From contig NZ_BOMG01000094.1 of the NCBI RefSeq assembly GCF_016862075.1, positions 1 through 64,000 on the forward strand: a DNA stretch of 64,000 bases. Reading direction: 5' to 3'. Position 1 is the stretch's first letter. Every line of letters starts with the position of its first letter. Under the pieces are notes generated by a model. The model searched no databases and was not told the origin of the DNA. It worked only from the letters and a program-made list of their open reading frames with translations. This DNA comes from Actinoplanes couchii (GTDB lineage: Bacteria; Actinomycetota; Actinomycetes; Mycobacteriales; Micromonosporaceae). This document shows, piece after piece, positions 7,598-17,089 of this stretch. Both the position numbers and the translations under genes were made by a program.

Positions 7598-8764
7598 ATG
7601 AGCAGAGTACTTGTCTCCGGAGCGAGCATCGCCGGTCCCGCGCTGGCGTACTGGCTGCACAGGCACGGTTTCGACGTCACCGTGGTGGAGAAGTCCGACA
7701 CGATCCGGGGCGGTGGGTACCCGATCGACATCCGCGGGACGGCCCTGGAGGTCGTCCGCCGCATGGGCCTGATGCCACGGCTGCGCGACGCCCACATCAA
7801 CACCGAACGACTCACCTTCCTGGAGCCGGACGGCAGCCCGATCGCCTCGGTCAAACCGGACGCCGTGGTCCGCGGCACCGAGGGCAACGACCTGGAGATC
7901 CCGAGAGGAGACCTCACCACGATCCTGTACGACGCGGTCCGTGACGACGTCGAGTTCGTCTTCGGCGACAGCATCTCCACACTCGACGAGCACCCGGACC
8001 GCATCGACGTCACGTTCCGCAGCGGCGCACAGCGCACCTTCGACCTGGTCATCGGCGCCGACGGACTGCACTCGAACACCCGCGCCCTGCGGTTCGGCCC
8101 GGAGGAGCAGTACCACCGCTACCTGGGGCACTGCTTCGCCGGTTTCACCATGCCCAACGATCTCGGCCTGTCCCGGGAGGGCGTCACCTGGTGCGAACCC
8201 GGCCGGGGCGCCGCCCTCTACGCGGTGGGCGACGGCGACCAGGTGCACGGCTTCCTCACCTTCCGCCGGCCGGATCCGCCGTTCGACGCGTTCCGCGACC
8301 CGCGCGCGCAACGGGACCTGGTCGCCTCGGTCTTCGCCGGCGACGGGTGGGAGATCCCGCGGATGGTCGCGGTGATGCGCGAGGCCGGCGACCTGTTCTT
8401 CGACGTGGTCAGCCAGATCCGGATGCCCCGGTGGTCCAGCGGCCGGGTCGCGCTGGCCGGCGACGCCGCGCACGCCCCGTCCTTCGTCACCGGCCAGGGC
8501 ACCAGTCTGGGGCTGGTCGGCGCCTACATGCTCGCCACCGCCCTGGCCGGGAACGATCATCACGAGCAGGCCTTCGGCGGGTACGAGCGGGACACCCGCC
8601 CGTTCATCGAGGCCAACCAGGACCTGGCCGGCAACGGCGGTTCGGTGCTGTTCCCGGCCACCGCGGAAGCCCTGGCCGCCCGCAACGCCATGCTGCGCGG
8701 TCTGACCACGATCCCCGCCGAGGCGGCCCGTCCCGAATATTCGGCGCTGGTCCTGCCGTCCTGA
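7598..8764 (+). CDS. FAD-dependent monooxygenase (TetX-like)
   Basis: 388 residues. VLVSGASIAGPALAYWLHRHG is the FAD-binding start, GADGLHSNTR the DG motif, and GRVALAGDAAHAPSFVTGQGTSLGLVGA the GD motif. Length and motif order match the short class A oxygenases that include the tetracycline-inactivating TetX. The DGxGTSLGL segment is typical of that branch, but drug inactivation is only a possibility. Expression is probably controlled by the divergent MarR at 7061-7543. Confidence 0.92.
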   Translation: MSRVLVSGASIAGPALAYWLHRHGFDVTVVEKSDTIRGGGYPIDIRGTALEVVRRMGLMPRLRDAHINTERLTFLEPDGSPIASVKPDAVVRGTEGNDLEIPRGDLTTILYDAVRDDVEFVFGDSISTLDEHPDRIDVTFRSGAQRTFDLVIGADGLHSNTRALRFGPEEQYHRYLGHCFAGFTMPNDLGLSREGVTWCEPGRGAALYAVGDGDQVHGFLTFRRPDPPFDAFRDPRAQRDLVASVFAGDGWEIPRMVAVMREAGDLFFDVVSQIRMPRWSSGRVALAGDAAHAPSFVTGQGTSLGLVGAYMLATALAGNDHHEQAFGGYERDTRPFIEANQDLAGNGGSVLFPATAEALAARNAMLRGLTTIPAEAARPEYSALVLPS

Positions 8765-8921
8765 CGACGTGAACCCACCCCACCGTCCGGTCGGTGATGT
8801 GGATCACTGCGGCTGGTGAATCCATTCCGGGGAAACGGTCGTCTTCCCCTGTGTGAAAGGCCTCGGCGCCTGATTCCAGCCGGTCGTGATCCCTTTATCC
8901 GAATGGTGGGGTGGCTTCTCC

Positions 8922-10175
8922 ATGCCCGAAACCGCAAGATCAAATTCCGTTTGGCGTACGGTCGGCAAGCTCCGCCGGAACCACCCGGCCGGTTGGCGGG
9001 CGACCGGCTGGACCCTGAGCGCCGTGTTCGCGGCCGGGGTCGCCGCCCTCGCCGGCCAGCAGGTGCAGGCGTCCTGGGGCCGCTGGGCGGTCGGCGGATA
9101 CGCGCTGGCCGCCCTGGTCACGTGGCGGTGGCGGCACCCCGCGGCCCGCGCCACCGCCGCGGTCGCCGCCCTGCTCGGCGCCGTGATCGCACCCCTGATC
9201 TGGCTGGTGACCGGCGGCCGGGACATGCCCACCACCGGCATGGGCGCCCTGACCGTGGTGAAACGCGCCGGCCGCCTGCTGCTCGAGACCGGCAGCCCCT
9301 ACCTGCCGATCGAGCAGCTGACCGGCCCCGAATCCCTGAACCCGTACGGCCCGCCGCTGACCGTTTTCGGCCTCCCGCACGCCCTCGGCCTGGACGGCTG
9401 GGCCGGCAACCCGCGCACCTGGTTCGGGCTGAGCGCGATCCTGCTGGGTTACGCGGCACTGCGCCATCTGAGGGCCGACCGCCCGGTGCTGACCCTGGTA
9501 GCGGCGTTCGGATCACCCGTACTGGCGCTGCCGTTCGTCCTGGGTGGCACCGACCTGCCGGTGCTGGGCCTGCTGGTGATCAGTGTCGCCCTGCTGGCCC
9601 ATGGGAGGCGGACGGCTCTGGCCGGGGCGGCGCTGGGGGTGGCGTGCGCGATGAAGGTGACCGCCCTGCCGGTCCTGCTGGTGATCGTGCCGATGCTGCT
9701 GGTCCGTCACGGCCGCCGCCCGGCACTCGTCTTCACCGGTTCCGGGCTGCTCGCCGCGCTGGCCGCCGGTGTCGCCACCGCTCCGGCGATGCTGACCGGC
9801 CCGTACGACCTGATCCGCAACATGATTCTGTTCCCCCTGCGGTTGACGCCGCAGCAAACCACGGCGGCCAGCCCGATGCCCGGCCAGATGGTCGCCACGG
9901 GGGAGTCCGGCAAGCTGCTGATGACCATTTTTCTGGTGATCATGATGGCGACGGTCTGCGTCTACCTGTGGCGGCGCCCGGCCCGCGACGTCGCCACCGC
10001 CCTGCTACAGGTGACCGCGATCTGGACCCTGATCTTCAGCCTCGCCCCGTCGACCCGCTACGGCTACTTCATCTACCCCCTGCTGACCCTGGGCCTGCAC
10101 CGGATCGTCAAAGCCCACCATCCCGCGCCGTCCGAGCCGTCCACCGCTCGGGCCTTCATCTATGATCATGCATGA
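8922..10175 (+). CDS. GT87-like (DUF2029) polyprenyl-phosphate-mannose mannosyltransferase
   Basis: 417 residues with about ten hydrophobic helices. The early loop GSPYLPIEQLTGPESLNPYGPPL and the helix ends MKVTALPVLLVI and STRYGYFIYPLLTLGL resemble the DUF2029/GT87 glycosyltransferases that add mannose from decaprenyl or polyprenyl phosphate to envelope glycans. The start is ATG 8922; an in-frame ATC-free extension to 8886 has no better ribosome-binding site. The 157 bp in front hold a short hairpin (stem 8829-8834 with 8844-8849) and no clear promoter. Confidence 0.75.
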   Translation: MPETARSNSVWRTVGKLRRNHPAGWRATGWTLSAVFAAGVAALAGQQVQASWGRWAVGGYALAALVTWRWRHPAARATAAVAALLGAVIAPLIWLVTGGRDMPTTGMGALTVVKRAGRLLLETGSPYLPIEQLTGPESLNPYGPPLTVFGLPHALGLDGWAGNPRTWFGLSAILLGYAALRHLRADRPVLTLVAAFGSPVLALPFVLGGTDLPVLGLLVISVALLAHGRRTALAGAALGVACAMKVTALPVLLVIVPMLLVRHGRRPALVFTGSGLLAALAAGVATAPAMLTGPYDLIRNMILFPLRLTPQQTTAASPMPGQMVATGESGKLLMTIFLVIMMATVCVYLWRRPARDVATALLQVTAIWTLIFSLAPSTRYGYFIYPLLTLGLHRIVKAHHPAPSEPSTARAFIYDHA

Positions 10176-10203
10176 ATTTGCCTATGGGATCGGTAGGTAA
10201 TGT

Positions 10204-12052
10204 ATGGAAAACGCCGGTGTGTCCCGACGCCAGGTGCTGGGGGGTGCGCTCGCCGCCGCGGTGCCGGCGACCGCGGCGACCGCGGCCGCCGAACGCCCGA
10301 ACATCCTGTGGATCGTCAGCGCGGACAACAACCCGTTCCTCGGCGCCTACGGTGACACGCTCGCCCGCACCCCCACCATCGACCGGCTCGCCGAACAGGG
10401 TGTGCTCTACACCAACGCGTTCTCCAGCGCGCCGGTCTGTGCGCCGTCACGGTTCGCGATCCTGACCGGCATGCCGCCGGAGAGCTGCGGCCCGGCCGAG
10501 CACATGCGCGCCGAGGGCCGGATCCCGGAGTTCCTGCGCGGCTACCCCGAGTACCTGCGCCAGGCCGGCTACTTCACCACCAACAACGACAAGACCGACT
10601 ACAACGCGCCGTACGACGCCGCGAAGATCTGGAACCTGTCCGGCCCGTTCGCGCACTGGCGCCGCCGGCCCGCGAACACCCCGTTCCTGGCGGTCTTCAA
10701 CTCGATGACCACCCACGAGAGCGCCGTCTTCACGGCCGGGGACGGCCAGACCGACCCCGCGGCGGTACGGGTACCGGCCTACCTGCCCGACACCCCGCGC
10801 ATCCGCGCCGACCGGGCGCACTACTACGACCTGATCGCCCGCTTCGACGGCGAGGTCGCGGCCCGCCTGGCCGAACTGGACGCCGACGGCCTGGCCGAGG
10901 ACACCATCGTCTTCTACTACTCCGACAACGGCGGAGTCCTGCCCGCACCAAGCGGTACTGCTACGACAGCGGCCTGCACACCGCGCTGATCGTCCGCTAC
11001 CCGGCGAAGTGGGCGCACCTGGCGCCGGCCCCGCCCGGCTCGGTCGTCACCGACCCGGTCACCTCCCTGGACCTGGCGCCGACGGTGCTGACCCTGGCCG
11101 GGGTGCAACCGCCGGCCCACATGACCGGCACCGCGCTGACCGGAACGGATCGACCACGGTACGCGTTCGGCATGCGCAACCGGATGGACGAGCGCTACGA
11201 CATGGTCCGCACCGTCCGTGACCAGCGCTTCCGCTATCTGCGCAACTTCGCCCCGCACCGGCCGTGGGGCAGCACCAGGCGTACGCGTGGCAGCAGAAGG
11301 GTTACCAGGAGTGGGAGCAGGCCCACCTGGACGGCACCCTGAACACCGTGCAAGACCGGTTCTGGCGCCCCAAACCCGCCGAGGAACTCTACGACCTGCA
11401 CGCCGACCCGGACGAGGTGGTCAACCTGGCGACCGACCCCGCGCACCGGGCCACCCTCGACCGGCTGCGCGCCGCCCTGGACCAGCACCTGCTCGACGTC
11501 GTCGACAACGGGTTCATCCCGGAGGGCTCACCCCTGGAGGGCTACGACGCCAGCCGTGCCCCGGGGGCGTACCCGCTGGCCCGCGTCCTGGATCTGGCCG
11601 GCGCGGCGATTCTGCGTGATCCCGCGCGGATCCCGGCGTTCACCGCGGGCCTCGCGGACCCGAACGAGGTGATCCGCTACTGGGCGGCCACCGGGCTGCT
11701 GATCCTCGCCGACCGCGCGACACCCGCCGCCGAGACCCTGGCCGCCCGGTTCGCCGTGGAGGCGTCGCCGCAGGTCAAGGTGGTGATCGCCGAATCGCTC
11801 ACGCTCCTCGGCCGGACCTCACCGGCGGTTTCCTGGCTGACCGACACCCTCGGCAACCATGCCGACCGCCGGGTGCGGCTGCAGGCGCTCAACGCCCTGA
11901 CCCACGTCGGCGCGGCCGCGAAACCGGCGATGTCCGCGCTGCTGTGGGCGGCCACGTTCGGGCCCGACGAATACCTGCGCAACGGCTCCCGTCACCTGTG
12001 GCACGTCCTCAACGGCAGCTACGTCCCGGCCAACTCGGTGTTCCTGCCCTGA
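10204..12052 (+). pseudogene. Sulfatase (type I, Cys-type) with two frameshifts
   Basis: About 616 residues if two single-base gaps are repaired. It starts with a Tat-type leader (SRRQVLGG) and has ERPNILWIVSADNNPFLGAYG, then C79-A-P-S-R, the CxPxR motif whose Cys is converted to formylglycine. The frame changes near 10942-10944 (after YYSDNGG; a missing C) and again near 11266-11271 (after APHRPWG; a missing C), after which the sequence continues as a normal sulfatase C-terminus with HEAT-like helices. As given, it would stop at 10989. Both gaps fall at or next to C or G runs, so sequencing error is a real alternative to a pseudogene. Its activator FGE overlaps its 3' end. Confidence 0.85.
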
Positions 12053-12960
12053 GCGGACACGGTCCGGAAACCGGTGTTGCCGGTCGAGGACTCGGGGGTG
12101 TTGGACGACCGGGCGGCGTTGCGGTAGCGGTTGCAGTACGAGTCGTGGCAGAGGTAGGAGCCGCCACGGATCACTTTCGACGTACCGGCAGATGGGCCCT
12201 GGGGGTTGTCGAGCGGTGACGACGAGTAGTAGGTGGGGGAGAACCAGTCCGCGCACCACTCCCACACGTTGCCGACCGGCTGCCACAGGCCGTAGCCGTT
12301 GGGCCGGAACGACCGGACCGGTGCGGTGGTGACCCAGCCGTCGGCGCCGGAGTTGTCCGCCGGGAACGCGCCCTGCCAGATGTTGACCGCGTGCCCGTCC
12401 GTGGGCAGCTCGTCACCCCACGGGTAACGCCGGGCGGCCGCACCGCCCCGGGCCGCGGCCTCCCACTCGGCCTCGGACGGCAGCCGCCGCCCGGCCCACG
12501 CGCAGTAGGTCCGCGCGTCGTTCCAGCTCACGTGCACCACCGGATGGTCGGCGGCGGCGGTGTCGGAGGGCCCGCCCGGGTGCGCCCAGTCGGCGCCCTC
12601 GACCCCGAGCCACCACGGAGTGCCGCGCGTCCGCCCGGCGACCCGGGCCGGATCGGTCAGCGCCAGATGGAAGACCGCCGACCAGCCGTACGACTCGGCC
12701 TCGGTCCGGAAGCCGGTGGCGGCCACGAACGCCCGGAAATCGGCGACGGTGACCGCGGTGGCGTCGATGCTGAAGCCGTCCACCCGGACGTCGTGGACCG
12801 GCCGCTCGCCGTCCGCCGGTGTCCCGTCGCCGTGCGCGTCACCCATCGCGAAGGTCTGCCCCGGCACCGCCACCTGCTCGATCCGGTGCATCCCACCGGT
12901 GACGACCGGGGCCGCCTCGATCCCACCCGCCCGGTCCGGCGACGGTGTGCAACAGCTCAT
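12019..12960 (-). CDS. Formylglycine-generating enzyme (sulfatase activator)
   Basis: 313 residues of the SUMF1/FGE fold. The MSCCTPS start is a hallmark of actinomycete FGEs; WNDARTYCAWAGRRLPSEAEWEAAARGG and VGNVWEWCADWF are the conserved core, and RGGSYLCHDSYCNRYR holds Cys271 and Cys276, the copper-binding active-site pair. It oxidises the Cys of CxPxR in sulfatases, co- or post-translationally in the cytoplasm. It converges on the sulfatase gene with a 34-bp overlap, a strong sign of functional pairing. Confidence 0.95.
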   Translation of the reverse strand: MSCCTPSPDRAGGIEAAPVVTGGMHRIEQVAVPGQTFAMGDAHGDGTPADGERPVHDVRVDGFSIDATAVTVADFRAFVAATGFRTEAESYGWSAVFHLALTDPARVAGRTRGTPWWLGVEGADWAHPGGPSDTAAADHPVVHVSWNDARTYCAWAGRRLPSEAEWEAAARGGAAARRYPWGDELPTDGHAVNIWQGAFPADNSGADGWVTTAPVRSFRPNGYGLWQPVGNVWEWCADWFSPTYYSSSPLDNPQGPSAGTSKVIRGGSYLCHDSYCNRYRNAARSSNTPESSTGNTGFRTVSAQGRNTELAGT

Positions 12961-12973
12961 TCCCCCGGCCGTC

Positions 12974-13387
12974 TCAGCCGGCCCAGGGCCCGACGCCGGT
13001 GATCCGCTGCACCCGGTAGCGGATCAGGAAACCAGGGCCCTGCGGGGCGGGGAACGTCTCGTCCGGCCCCTGGTAGACCTTGGTCAGGTCGTCGAGCAGG
13101 TCCCAGGCGCGGTCGCTCGGCTCGACGGTGGCCTGCGCGTACAGCACGGCGTAGGGGTTCAGCGTGACCGCGTGGTCCCGGGCTCCGAGGAAGGAGAGGG
13201 CCACCCGCGGATCGCGCTCGATGTTGCGCAGCTTCGCGTACCTGCCCATGTGGCCGCTGACCAGGTCGTCGCCGTCCAGGCCGACCCAGATGACGCTCAC
13301 CTGCGGGCCGCCGTCCGGGTTGACGGTGCTGAGATGGACCAACGGACCCGAGGCGATCAGCTCGCGCAGTGATTCCGGTAGATGCAC
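12974..13387 (-). CDS. PPOX-class F420-dependent oxidoreductase
   Basis: 137 residues, a split-barrel flavin-binding fold: GPLVHLSTVNPDGGPQVSVIWVGLDGDDLVSGHMGRYAKLRNIERDPRVALSF is the characteristic first half. Actinomycete members of this length usually use F420 and reduce unsaturated or aromatic substrates. The start is GTG 13387. It is divergent from the MerR regulator at 13440 across 52 bp and lies 13 bp upstream of the FGE gene on the same strand. Confidence 0.88.
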   Translation of the reverse strand: MHLPESLRELIASGPLVHLSTVNPDGGPQVSVIWVGLDGDDLVSGHMGRYAKLRNIERDPRVALSFLGARDHAVTLNPYAVLYAQATVEPSDRAWDLLDDLTKVYQGPDETFPAPQGPGFLIRYRVQRITGVGPWAG

Positions 13388-13439
13388 GTGTCCACGTTAG
13401 TGGCCGCCGGGCTGTCCGGCTGCCCCGTACCCTCGTTCC

Positions 13440-13859
13440 ATGTTGACCATCCAGGAGGTGGCGCGGCGTACCGGGTTCAGCGAGCCCACCCTGCGCTACT
13501 ACGAGAAGATCGGCCTGATCGGTGGTGTCGACCGGGATCCGGCCAGCGGCCACCGGCGGTACGGGCCGGCGGCGCTGTCCCGGGCCGACACCCTCGCCTG
13601 CCTGCGGTCGTCCGGGATGACCCTGGACGGGATGCGCCGCTACGCCACCCTCGCCGCCCGGGGTGACAGCGCCGCCGGCGAGCTGCGGGAACTGTTCACC
13701 GAGCAGGCCGGACTATTGGCCGAGCAGGTCGAACAGCTGCGGCTGCGGCAGGAGTACCTGAGTGGCAAGGCGGACCTGTGGCAGGCCCGGACCGAAGGGG
13801 ACCGGGCCCGCGAGGCCACCGCCGTACAGCGGGTGGAGAAGATCCTGCGCAGCTTTTAA
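13440..13859 (+). CDS. MerR family transcriptional regulator
   Basis: 139 residues. MLTIQEVARRTGFSEPTLRYYEKIGLIGGVDRDPASGHRRYGPAAL is the MerR winged HTH; the C-terminal coiled coil LLAEQVEQLRLRQEYLSGKADLWQARTEGDRA dimerises it. No metal-binding cysteine cluster is present, so the effector is not a thiol-coordinated metal. Its stop shares the palindrome TTAA (13856-13859) with the stop of the convergent SDR gene, whose promoter has a MerR-type geometry. Confidence 0.93.
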   Translation: MLTIQEVARRTGFSEPTLRYYEKIGLIGGVDRDPASGHRRYGPAALSRADTLACLRSSGMTLDGMRRYATLAARGDSAAGELRELFTEQAGLLAEQVEQLRLRQEYLSGKADLWQARTEGDRAREATAVQRVEKILRSF

Positions 13860-14836
13860 CCCAGGGCGAGCAGGCTGGCGGCGGTGTCGGTGATGGTCCG
13901 CTCGACCGGCCGGGGCTGCCAGCCCAGCACCCGGCGGGCCTTGTCGTTGCTGATCACCGGGATCCGCCCGCCCAGCCGGGCCGCCTCGCGCAGCGCCGGA
14001 TCGGTGCGGGCGCCCTCGCGGACCTGCTCGTCGGTCAGCTCCACCACCTCCCGGCCGACCAGGCGGCTCATCTCGTGGAAGCTGATCGCCGGGCCGCCGA
14101 CGGCCAGGAACCGCTGCCCGGCCGCGCCCGGATCGGTCATCGCGCGCAGGTGCAGGTCGACCACGTCACGGACGTCGACGACCCCGAAGTACATGCGCGG
14201 CACCACCGGCATCGTGCCGTCCAGGAACGCCTTGACCAGCCCGGTCGACGCCGACAGCCGGGCGTCCAGCAGCGGCCCGAAGATCCCGGTCGGGTTGATC
14301 ACGGCGAGTTCCGGTCCGCCGTGGTCACGCACGAAGGTCCAGGCGGCGCGCTCGGCGGCGACCTTCGACCGGACGTACGCGGAAAGATCGTCGTCCGGGT
14401 CCGTCCAATCCGACTCGTCGTAGTGGCCGCCGGGCTTGAGTGTGTAGCCCACCGCCGCGTACGACGAGGTCAGCACCACCCGCTCGACCCCGGCGTCGCG
14501 GGCCGCGGCGAGCACCCGCACCGTCCCGTCCCGCGCGGGAACGATCACCTCGTCGTTGGTGCGCGGCTGCCCACCCGGGAACGGCGACGCGTGATGCCAC
14601 ACGTACCGGACGCCCGACATCGCCTTGTCCCACCCGTCATCGGCGACCAGTTCCGCGGCCACCACTTCGAGCCGCTGCCCGGCGTGCGGGGCCCGCCCGC
14701 GTACCGCCGCCTCCTGTCCCGGATCCCGGACCACCGCCCGAACCCGGAACCCGTCCCGCAACAGCCGGTCCACCGCATGCCCACCCACATGCCCGGTGGC
14801 CCCGGTGACCAGCACGATCGTGTCGTTCGTCGTCAT
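13856..14836 (-). CDS. Extended SDR / NAD-dependent epimerase-reductase
   Basis: 326 residues. VLVTGATGHVGGHAVDRLL gives the TGxxGxxG dinucleotide-binding motif; VVLTSSYAAVGY and YVRSKVAAERAAW have the extended-SDR Ser and the YxxxK position (here YVRSK). It resembles dihydroflavonol/aldehyde reductases, which reduce ketones or aldehydes with NADPH. Transcription starts behind a MerR-type promoter at 14845-14875, and the convergent MerR at 13440 is the natural candidate regulator. Confidence 0.9.
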   Translation of the reverse strand: MTTNDTIVLVTGATGHVGGHAVDRLLRDGFRVRAVVRDPGQEAAVRGRAPHAGQRLEVVAAELVADDGWDKAMSGVRYVWHHASPFPGGQPRTNDEVIVPARDGTVRVLAAARDAGVERVVLTSSYAAVGYTLKPGGHYDESDWTDPDDDLSAYVRSKVAAERAAWTFVRDHGGPELAVINPTGIFGPLLDARLSASTGLVKAFLDGTMPVVPRMYFGVVDVRDVVDLHLRAMTDPGAAGQRFLAVGGPAISFHEMSRLVGREVVELTDEQVREGARTDPALREAARLGGRIPVISNDKARRVLGWQPRPVERTITDTAASLLALG

Positions 14837-14844
14837 GCCCGCAG

Positions 14845-14875
14845 ACTCTGCCCGGGTTCAAGCGCTTGAAGTCAA
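14845..14875 (-). promoter_or_regulatory. MerR-type promoter with a 19-bp spacer and palindrome
   Basis: On the minus strand, -35 TTGACT (14875-14870) and -10 CAGAGT (14850-14845) are separated by 19 bp instead of 17. The perfect palindrome TTCAAGCGCTTGAA at 14857-14870 sits between them. An over-long spacer with an internal dyad is the established design of MerR-activated promoters, where the regulator untwists the DNA. Confidence 0.7.
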
Positions 14876-14885
14876 GCGCCGATCC

Positions 14886-16133
14886 TCAGTCGTTCCCGGC
14901 CCGGCGCCGGTAGGCGTCCCGCACCTTCTCGATGTTGTTGCCGTCGATGAAGTACGAGATCGCGGCGGCGCCGATGGCCTTCGTCCCCGAGGCGGCCACG
15001 CTGCCGGACACCGCACCACCCGCGACCGTCCCGGCGCCCCGAATCAGCTTGATCATGCTGCGTGCCAGCTGCCGGAACGCCATCCCGGCGACCACGTTGA
15101 CACCGAGCGCGCCGATCAGGTCACGTGCCGCCCGGACGGACATCTCCGCCCCACCGATGTAGCCCACCACCATGACCATGGCGATCTGGATGCCGGTGAG
15201 CACCGGCAGGTCGACGATCGGGATCGGCTGGTAACCGACGCCGCCGCAGATCGCGACCGTGCTGTTGACCACGCGCCCGGCGAGTTTCCGCCGAACCTGG
15301 GTGAGATTCTCCAGCCGGGCGAACTCCAGCTTGGCCTCGTCCGGCAGATGTTCGAACATCACAGTCGTCAGGCGGCCGATGTTCCAGCGGTAGTCATGGC
15401 CGTGCTTCGGCAGTTTCGTCACACTGTCGTAGGCCACGTTCGCGACCGTCGGAACCGGGTCGGCCAGGAACGGAGTCAGGTATGAGACGGCTTTCAGATG
15501 CCGGAACAGGGTCTCCGTCGCCGCGGTGACGTTCGCCGACTTCTCCGGGTCGCCCTCCGACATCGGCACATCGTTCGGGTCCAGCCGATCGCCCTTGGTC
15601 AGGACCGGGATGATCGTCGGCGGCCGGTCGCTGAGCCGGGAGATCTCCTGATGCACCCGCACCAGCGCATCCAGGTCACCTTCCATGGCGACGTCCACGT
15701 CGGTGGCCGTGACGACGAACAGGATGACGTCCGGCGGAGTACGCCGCACCACGGCCATCAGTGACTCCAGAGGACTGGCCGCGGAATCGCTCTCCACCGG
15801 CTTCGAACTCTCCTGGACACCCCGGGTGTCCAGGATCTCCATCCGTCTGCCGTCCCGCTCGTACGACTCCCAGGGCGCGCTCCCGGTCGTCGAATGCACC
15901 GAAACGGTCGGCCGTACCTCGGCACCTAAGAACGCGTTGACCAGCATCGACTTTCCACTGCCGCGGCGGCCGAGCAGCATCACCCGCGGCACCCGATGGT
16001 CATGGACCAGCGTGTAGAGAATGTCGACGTTGTCCTGCACCAACTTGCGCAACGGCTTGGGCACGCCGTCCAGCCGGTCGATCAACTGTTTGATCGACTC
16101 CCGGACGAGGTCAAACTCGTCATCCTTGGACAT
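14886..16133 (-). CDS. Membrane-associated GTPase with DUF697 domain
   Basis: 415 residues. The G1 loop GRRGSGKS is at 55-62, the switch region STTGSAPWE near 81-89, G3 DTRG at 102-105 and G4 as LTKGD in PVLTKGDRLD, giving an Era/TrmE-like P-loop GTPase. The C-terminal half (VNSTVAICGGVGYQPIPIVDLPVLTGIQIAMVMVVGYIGG and on) is hydrophobic and matches the DUF697-type region that inserts into or associates with membranes. ATG 16133 has GAGGAG 5 bp upstream. Function unknown; the family is suspected in stress or envelope homeostasis. Confidence 0.85.
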   Translation of the reverse strand: MSKDDEFDLVRESIKQLIDRLDGVPKPLRKLVQDNVDILYTLVHDHRVPRVMLLGRRGSGKSMLVNAFLGAEVRPTVSVHSTTGSAPWESYERDGRRMEILDTRGVQESSKPVESDSAASPLESLMAVVRRTPPDVILFVVTATDVDVAMEGDLDALVRVHQEISRLSDRPPTIIPVLTKGDRLDPNDVPMSEGDPEKSANVTAATETLFRHLKAVSYLTPFLADPVPTVANVAYDSVTKLPKHGHDYRWNIGRLTTVMFEHLPDEAKLEFARLENLTQVRRKLAGRVVNSTVAICGGVGYQPIPIVDLPVLTGIQIAMVMVVGYIGGAEMSVRAARDLIGALGVNVVAGMAFRQLARSMIKLIRGAGTVAGGAVSGSVAASGTKAIGAAAISYFIDGNNIEKVRDAYRRRAGND

Positions 16134-16253
16134 GGATCTCCTCACCCCTCGGACGCGGTGGATCCGGGAGGCTGCCCGGGCGCCGGTGTCACGGCCGGGC
16201 CATCCTGACCGGGCCGCGACCGGGGCTCCCGGACGAGATGTGCGCCGCTCGTC

Positions 16254-17060
16254 CTATCGCGCGACAGCATCCGGTGGGGGCTGGAACTCCGGATACCGCT
16301 CGGCGTTCGCCCTGATCGCGGCGACCGAGTGCGCGCTGCCCGCGAGACGGGCGAACGTGTCGAGCGCGTCGTCGAGATCGCGGTGCGGCTGGTCGAGCGG
16401 TTCCACCATCAGCGGTTCGCACCAGTACCAGCCGGCGACCTCGACCTTGTTCAGGGCGGCGACGTCGTTGATCAGGGTGCCGCGGAGTTCATCCCAACCC
16501 CAGAGCTCCCCATTTCCGTACGCCGGTGAAGTCGAAGGGTCCGCCCGGGCCCCGTGCCATCCGGTGATGCCGTCCCGGAAATCGTCGCCGCTCAGATCAT
16601 GCCGGCCGATCTGGGGATCGGTGCGCATCCAGCGCTTGCCGTCCCAGTACTCGACCACCCAATGATCCGCCCAGATCCCCGCCTGGAAATAGCCGGCGAA
16701 ACCACATCGGATCCGTGCCGGGGTGCCCGTGGCCCGCAACAGCGCACAGTGCAACAGCGCGAAGTGGTAGCAGAAGCCCACCATCCGCCGCTCGGCGGCC
16801 CGTTCCTGACCCAGCGGCGCCGCATCGATGCCCAGCACATTGTCCAGAATCGCTTCCGCGCCGACGGTCTGCAGGTGAGCCCACCGATCGTCGGAGAACG
16901 GTAGCCCTTCGACCTTCACGGTGTAGTCATGGATCAACAGCCCCCGAACGACACGCCCGAGCGCCTCCGGCTCATCCGGGAGCCCCGCCAGCAGCTCCCG
17001 ATGACGTCCGAGATCAGAGGTGACACTCGGCTGAAGATAGAAGTCGATCAACTCGTCCAC
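16254..17060 (-). CDS. Transglutaminase-like domain protein
   Basis: 268 residues. GFCYHFALLHCALLRATGTPARIRCGFAGY contains the likely nucleophile Cys97, WADHWVVEYWDGKRWMRTDPQIG supplies His133 and Asp148: the Cys-His-Asp triad of the transglutaminase/papain-like fold. No signal peptide is visible, so a cytoplasmic amidase or protease-like role is more likely than cross-linking. The start is uncertain: GTG 17060 is the first plausible codon after the stop of the HSP18-regulator gene 29 bp upstream. Confidence 0.8.
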   Translation of the reverse strand: MDELIDFYLQPSVTSDLGRHRELLAGLPDEPEALGRVVRGLLIHDYTVKVEGLPFSDDRWAHLQTVGAEAILDNVLGIDAAPLGQERAAERRMVGFCYHFALLHCALLRATGTPARIRCGFAGYFQAGIWADHWVVEYWDGKRWMRTDPQIGRHDLSGDDFRDGITGWHGARADPSTSPAYGNGELWGWDELRGTLINDVAALNKVEVAGWYWCEPLMVEPLDQPHRDLDDALDTFARLAGSAHSVAAIRANAERYPEFQPPPDAVAR

Positions 17061-17089
17061 GAACCGGAAGCCTACGCCGAACCGGACGA

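Noticed and set aside
7598..8764. Tetracycline-inactivating tet(X) gene
   Set aside because: The family fits, but motif similarity alone cannot separate TetX from many other short flavin oxygenases, so no resistance name is given.
8829..8849. Hairpin GGGGAA/TTCCCC before the GT87-like gene as a terminator or riboswitch
   Set aside because: Only 6 pairs, no T-run and no conserved riboswitch features; left as an unannotated stem.
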